A stretch of 10,792 nt of DNA from NCBI GenBank assembly GCA_002751075.1, contig NAOQ01000200.1, forward strand, positions 98,240 to 109,031. Direction: 5' to 3'. The stretch is from Ichthyophonus hoferi (taxonomy: Eukaryota > Opisthokonta > Ichthyosporea > Ichthyophonida > Ichthyophonidae). The notes beneath the pieces were generated by a model. That model had not been told where the DNA came from and searched no databases. It was given only the letters and a program-made list of their open reading frames with translations. The position numbers and the translations under genes are program-made. This document shows, piece by piece, positions 7,180-10,792 of this stretch; the stretch's first letter is position 1, and the number at the start of each line of letters is the position of its first letter.

Positions 7180-7560
7180 TACCTCAAGAATCTAATAAAT
7201 ACAGTTTCTGCCAAGTTCAATTTGTATAGTCATTATCTCATCCATATTCAGGGGGCAGCTGACTAGTGCAAGCAGAAAATTTAGAATAAGAAGTGTATAA
7301 CATTTATGTAGTGTAATTACAGAATCCAGAGTCCCCAATCCGTCTTAGATAGAACCTTTTTATACTTTCTGAATTTATCATTATATATATGTAGAATACT
7401 TCAGGCCCTAGTATTAATTAGTTAATTAAATATAACTAGAATTGCCTTGCCTATGTTGTATATGTGACTGAATTTAAAGTTTCAACATAGAGTGAGTTTT
7501 TCAATCGTTTTTTACGAAAATTGGTTATGTACATTATCTGGACCCACCAAAGGTAAGCTA
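7180..7560 (+). repeat. Interspersed repeat family 2, copy A
   Basis: The core 7235-7490 matches copy B (9355-9590, same strand) and copy C (8835-9118, opposite strand). Shared landmarks are TTCAGGG..CAGCT, AATTTAGAA, AGAGTCCCCA, TAGAATACTTCA, a TTAATTA-rich stretch and CCTATGTTGTATATG. No open frame, no terminal inverted repeat and no pol III boxes are evident, so the class is unknown. It lies in the intron between exons 4 and 5. Confidence 0.72.
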
Positions 7561-7620
7561 GGGGTTAAGTGAACGAAAATACATATACAAGTTATCAAAA
7601 TCTGTGCCAGTTCCATTGAC

Positions 7621-7694
7621 TTGTACACAGCTGTCAGGATTTCCAATTGCATAACTGGTGGTGGTTATTGTTGTTTGACCAGTGTAAGTAATAG
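7621..7694 (-). CDS. Exon 4 of proposed gene
   Basis: From acceptor GATTAAGCAG the frame codes ITYTGQTTITTTSYA then IGNPDSCVQ, and stays open through VNGTGTDFDNLYMYFRS to a TAG at 7558. The Thr-rich strand followed by a Cys and an Asn/Gly turn looks like extracellular protein. The donor is not clear: CAA|GTCAAT (used here, phase 0) is weak, and sites nearer 7585-7600 would add up to about 15 residues and change the phase. The plus strand is also open here with a perfect GTAAGT, but its translation is less protein-like. Confidence 0.5.
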
Positions 7695-7861
7695 CTGCTT
7701 AATCAGATCTGTCTTTAAGACTCGGTTGTTGTGCTAGAGGTTCTATTAAAGGCCCATATACCAACTTTCTAGGTAACTGATTTGTAGTAATTATAATCTC
7801 TGTTTTAATTTAGAAGGGATAGATGCTTTGATGCGCTTTAGTGAAAATGTAGAAATCGCAC

Positions 7862-7889
7862 AATGTGATGAATGGCTCATTAAGTGGAG
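7862..7889 (-). CDS. Possible 28-nt exon 3, very tentative
   Basis: Codes LHLMSHSSH plus one base between acceptor GACATAG and weak donor CATT|GTGCGA. It is included only because it joins exon 2 (phase 0) to exon 4 (phase 1). The same segment is open in a second minus frame and in a plus frame with its own splice signals (see findings), so the strand itself is in doubt. Confidence 0.15.
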
Positions 7890-8043
7890 CTATGTCGCTA
7901 TGTAAATAAGCGTTATTGTCGCTATCTAGTGTCAGTAAGCAGTTTACTGACTTCTGAACGAGCGAGCGATTTGAACACGGATTATCGTATACAAAAGTGG
8001 TAAATTGGACATTACAATAACGATGTGTATATTACACACATAC

Positions 8044-8125
8044 ATATTTAAATGCAAAGTATCTTTTTGTGTACGTTTCAAGAACTTCGTATTTGCCGTA
8101 GATACCGCGTATGTGAGAGCAGGCA
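8044..8125 (-). CDS. Exon 2 of proposed gene, PKD-like segment
   Basis: Codes 27 residues after a split Ser codon: ACSHIRGIYGKYEVLE, then TYTKRYFAFKY. S-H-x(3-6)-G-K-Y-x-V is the pattern of the last strands of a PKD domain, and it parallels YSHL...GIYLV in exon 10. The donor TAT|GTATGT is the same as exon 18's. The acceptor CAGTAAAG is only fair. A second frame (starting PALTYAVSTANT) is also open over the same bases; the chosen one fits exon 1 in phase and shows the motif. No GDG is seen upstream. Confidence 0.45.
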
Positions 8126-8218
8126 CTTTACTGGTTATTGCAGTTCATTTATGTTTTTCTCATTTCATCTTGATAACCCAATACTAATTAATATATTCTT
8201 CCCAGAATGACTCTTTAC

Positions 8219-8274
8219 CTAGCTACCTCATTGGTGTAACTGCTCACATACTCACTCAGCATTGACAAATCAAT
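8219..8274 (-). CDS. Exon 1 of proposed gene (first seen)
   Basis: Codes IDLSMLSEYVSSYTNEVA plus two bases. The acceptor is good (a T run followed by CAACTTAACAG). The donor CTAG|GTAAAG is near consensus and its phase 2 makes Ser with exon 2. An earlier donor GAG|GTAGCT would break the phase. Because it begins with an acceptor, earlier exons should exist to the right, but I could not place them with confidence in 8275-10792. Confidence 0.45.
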
Positions 8275-8690
8275 CTGTTAAGTTGAAAAAATATTATGCA
8301 CCTAAATCATTATGTAACTAACTAATCTTGAGCCACAATCATCGATCTTATCATCTGGGCTTCGATCGAATTTGTTTATTCATCTGTGGTTAGCAATCTT
8401 GTAACAAAAGTATTAAAAGAGAATACAGAAGCAAAGCATACTATACACATTTAAATTAAATAGATTTTCAAATACAGGTGTTATTTTTTTTTTAAGAATT
8501 CAAAGCTTCAACTAAAATAACATTATGTTAAACAAGTCATGGATGTTGTTATATACTAATATTGTTATATACTACCAACCCTATTCCTTCAATTGTATCA
8601 TCTAACTTTGGAGTTATAAGCCGCCATGAATCTCCCGTATGAATGACCTAAGGCCAAAGCACACATCAATCCCTGAGGTCTACACTGGAA
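8275..8690. other. Flanking or intronic DNA, no confident gene
   Basis: Two minus-strand blocks are briefly open and somewhat protein-like: near 8325-8375 (PDDKIDDCGSRL) and near 8603-8675 (two frames, including GLMCALALGHSYGR). Neither has a phase-compatible splice pair leading into exon 1, so I leave them uncalled. Confidence 0.35.
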
Positions 8691-8694
8691 AATA

Positions 8695-8830
8695 TTGCTA
8701 CATATATAACATACATAGGTAAAGTATCTACAGTTATAATTAATTAATATTAGGGTATGAATAGCCTTAATTAATTAATGCTGGGCTATCAAAAATCTTA
8801 ATTATGGAATTATTTATTTATTGAGCTCTG
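8695..8830 (-). repeat. Repeat family 2, extra end fragments (D)
   Basis: Sequence at 8698-8765 (ACATATATAACATACATAGG through TTAATTAATATTAGGG) matches the distal end of copies A and C. A second, more worn version follows to about 8830 (AATGCTGGGCTAT). Only the end of the element is repeated, in tandem with copy C and in the same direction. Confidence 0.55.
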
Positions 8831-8834
8831 AAGT

Positions 8835-9118
8835 AGTTATCAAATATAGCTACACATACAACATGGATAAAACAACTATTATTCTAATTATTTAATTGAC
8901 CAATGCTGGATTCTGAAGTATGGTAGATATAAAATGCTATATTTAGAAATTTTAAAAAGATTCTGTCTGAGACAAATTGGGGACTCTTGACTCTGTAGTG
9001 ATACTGAATAAATGTTGTACAGTTTTTGTCCTAAATTCACAGCTTTTAATAGTGAACTGCTATCCTGAATGCTGATGATATAATCACTAACCAGACTGAG
9101 ATTTAAACACAAAACCAA
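8835..9118 (-). repeat. Repeat family 2, copy C (inverted)
   Basis: The reverse complement of the A/B element. AATTGGGGACTCTTGACTCTG, read on the plus strand, pairs with AGAGTCCCCAAT of copy A. TCCTGAATGCTGA, AACATGGATAAAAC and AATGCTGGATTCTGAAGTAT correspond to the other landmarks. The 76-residue minus-strand open frame here is incidental. Confidence 0.7.
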
Positions 9119-9319
9119 ATAATATCATTCATTTTAACAACAGTTATCACTATTTCAATGCCAATAAACACTGTAGACTTCAATACTTCAAATCCACAAG
9201 GATTAGAACATAAATAGAAAAAAATCTATAAGGCCAAAGGTTAGATTGAATATGGAAGTTATATTTATTATTGAGAATCAAGTAGTAAGTGAATTTTATT
9301 ATAAAAAAAGAATTAACCA

Positions 9320-9610
9320 TCTTTTCAGAGATTTGTTTTGTTATTTTCAACTGGTAATTATTATCTAGTTCATGTTCAGGGTGACAGCTAGACTTTGCAA
9401 ACGAAGAATTTAGAAAACAACTGTGGAGTTTTTATTTAGTATCACTGCAGCATCAAGAGTTCCCATTCTGTTTCTGAGTCTCTTTATATATAGAATACTT
9501 CATAATTCAGCAGTAATTAATTAGATAAGTATAACTAGTCATTCTGCCTATATTGTATATACAACTATAAGTGACAACAATATAGTATCATAGCTTGGAC
9601 TAAAGGTCCG
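9320..9610 (+). repeat. Repeat family 2, copy B
   Basis: In the same direction as copy A, with landmarks TTCAGGGTGACAGCT, AGAATTTAGAAAAC, AAGAGTTCCCATTCTG, ATAGAATACTTCA, TAATTAATTAG and GCCTATATTGTATATAC. It faces copy C across about 200 bases. A short match to the region after copy A (GGACY...AAAGGT) ends near 9609. Confidence 0.7.
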
Positions 9611-10200
9611 GTGCAGTTTTGCATAAATTATTTTTTAACTTATTTTTTTGGGGAAGTGGGAGATAATGAATAATTAAATTTCCTGTCTTTTGGTGGTCAC
9701 ATACAGCTGTTAAGAGATCTAGATATATACCTACATGCATTTGCTATGAATTGTGTATGGATGGCGACCTAACACAGTATTGACTTCCATATCTACGAAA
9801 TCGAGAAGATTAAGTTTAATTTGTTGTAAATAATGCATGATTACGTGTATATGCATTATTAAGTACACCATAATAGAACCCCTCCTGGCCAGATCACAAT
9901 TTCAGTTACATTAATCATCTAACCCTATCACACTTTTGGCGCTTATTTACTTATTTGCGTAAATGGGTATAATCACAGTTTCTTGCAGAGGGCCGTGATG
10001 TATATATATTTTATAATCTATATTACATATATAGTATATACTATAAATATATAATAATAAACAAATACAACAAATAAATACATTTAATTTCTATATATAT
10101 ATATACACACATATCTACAGATACCTCCCTCTAAGTTCATAGACAACAACATATACTCATACGATTTAGTGTCCCATAATTTCTATTTCTATTTTCGCAT
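9611..10200. other. AT-rich stretch without recognised content
   Basis: No coding block, RNA gene or repeat-family copy is supported. It contains a T-rich run near 9630-9650, scattered TA-rich tracts from 10000 to 10080 and a short TA microsatellite at 10093-10106. Confidence 0.5.
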
Positions 10201-10261
10201 CATAACTATAACATTATACTTTATTACTAGTGCTTATGCACCATTGGGCTACGGGCCTGTG

Positions 10262-10273
10262 ACGACATGTCGT
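10262..10273. repeat. 12-bp perfect palindrome
   Basis: ACGACATGTCGT is its own reverse complement. It lies in a locally GC-richer patch (10240-10320). The function is unknown and it could be chance. Confidence 0.6.
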
Positions 10274-10599
10274 TCCAACAGTCACACAGCGGGTTAGTCA
10301 TGCCAAGTTTGCTATCCCCTGGTTGAGACACCGACAATATTATATGTGGTGCCTGTTCTTTTAACTGAAAACATGTTCCCTTTAGAAGGGAGAATATTTT
10401 GTTTATGCTTAACTAGCTTGTCTATTGTTTTATATCTCCTAAGTGTGCAGATCATTCCTCCGCATACACATACAGAGTTAAGATTATAAAGAATAACCAT
10501 TACGGGCTGTTTTATTTAATACATGGGTAGGGGTGAAGGAGGTTATGTAGGTAGGAGAGGATGGTATCTGGGGATGCGGCAGAGGAATGAATAAGTCTA

Positions 10600-10792
10600 T
10601 GTAGATGCATGTGCATATATATATGTATGTAGGCATAGAACCAAGTATTATTGTGAAAATAAAGAGGAGGAAAAAGAATTATATATATACAAGTAAGCAT
10701 ATGCGTACATACATACATACATACATATATATATATACATACATACATATATATACATACATACATACATATACACATATATATATATATAC
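10600..10792. repeat. CATA/TA microsatellite at right edge
   Basis: Runs of TACA/CATA and TATA units, interrupted near 10630-10680, continue to the end of the window. The long minus-strand open frame over it is a Met/Tyr/Cys/Ile repeat artefact. Confidence 0.93.

Larger units (their letters stand above)
315..8274 (-). other. Proposed multi-exon protein-coding gene, partial, family unassigned
   Basis: Eighteen short coding blocks (26 to 173 nt) on the minus strand join with compatible phases and no in-frame stop, giving 458 codons. Introns run from 69 to about 1020 nt. No start Met, signal peptide, transmembrane helix or terminal stop is assigned, so the gene may extend beyond both outer blocks. 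Stretches resembling PKD-domain ends occur in exons 2 and 10, a helical stretch in exons 13-14, and a beta-rich part in exons 16-18. A secreted or membrane-anchored adhesion-type protein, perhaps of the polycystin/REJ kind, is my inference. The joins were made by eye and some splice sites are weak, so individual borders may be wrong even if the gene is real. Confidence 0.6.

Noticed and set aside
7600-7683. Plus-strand exon alternative ending at a perfect GTAAGT
   Set aside because: Its acceptor is poor, the translation is less protein-like than the minus frame, and its phase does not fit the next possible plus-strand exon at 7814.
10241-10251. Box A-like TAGCCCAATGG on the minus strand, possible SINE head
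   Set aside because: No box B-like sequence lies at the expected distance downstream and no second copy is visible in the window.
10512-10778. 88-residue minus-strand open frame
   Set aside because: It reads through the right-edge microsatellite (Met-Tyr-Val-Cys-Ile repeats).
1-10792. CRISPR array, rRNA, snRNA or virus-derived element
   Set aside because: No regularly spaced repeats with unique spacers, no rRNA or U-RNA sequence I recognise, and no polymerase, capsid or envelope-like frame or long terminal repeats.

Overview
The window is AT-rich animal nuclear DNA, very probably from an invertebrate. The evidence is a eukaryotic intron-bearing tRNA-Tyr, many small coding blocks bounded by GT/AG splice signals, tRNA-derived repeat heads, and abundant CATA, pentanucleotide and TA microsatellites. 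I cannot name the species. Both ends lie in simple repeat, as in a contig that stops at repeats.

Main result: no long open frame exists, but reading splice sites by eye gives a chain of short protein-like blocks on the minus strand from about 8274 down to 315. Seventeen blocks, plus one very tentative 28-nt block, each have an upstream AG and a downstream GT. When joined in order, all splice phases agree and no junction makes a stop (1374 nt, 458 codons). I number them exon 1 (8219-8274) to exon 18 (315-487). The model is open at both ends: no start codon or final stop is assigned. Exons 10 and 14-18 are the best supported; exons 3, 8 and 11 are the weakest. I do not recognise the protein. 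It has two stretches that look like PKD-domain C-terminal halves (exons 2 and 10), a Cys-bearing beta segment (exon 6), a helical segment (exons 13-14) and a beta-rich C-terminal part (exons 16-18). This layout recalls extracellular regions of the polycystin-1/REJ kind, but that is only inference.

Region by region (minus-strand gene read right to left). 10792-8275: flanking DNA with microsatellite, one stretch open on both strands (10312-10500) and copies of an interspersed repeat. 8274-7621: exons 1-4. 7620-5875: introns filled by repeats, including two copies of a ~400-bp element about 725 bp apart with tRNA-like promoter boxes and paired hairpins. 5874-4196: exons 6-10, with a complete tRNA-Tyr(GTA) gene nested in the intron between exons 7 and 8, in the same orientation. 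4195-315: exons 11-18, with degenerate pentanucleotide arrays in three introns and a 91-bp tandem duplication over one acceptor. 314-1: CATA and RGTAAT microsatellites.

I see no rRNA, CRISPR array, bacterial-type operon, retroviral or other virus-derived element.
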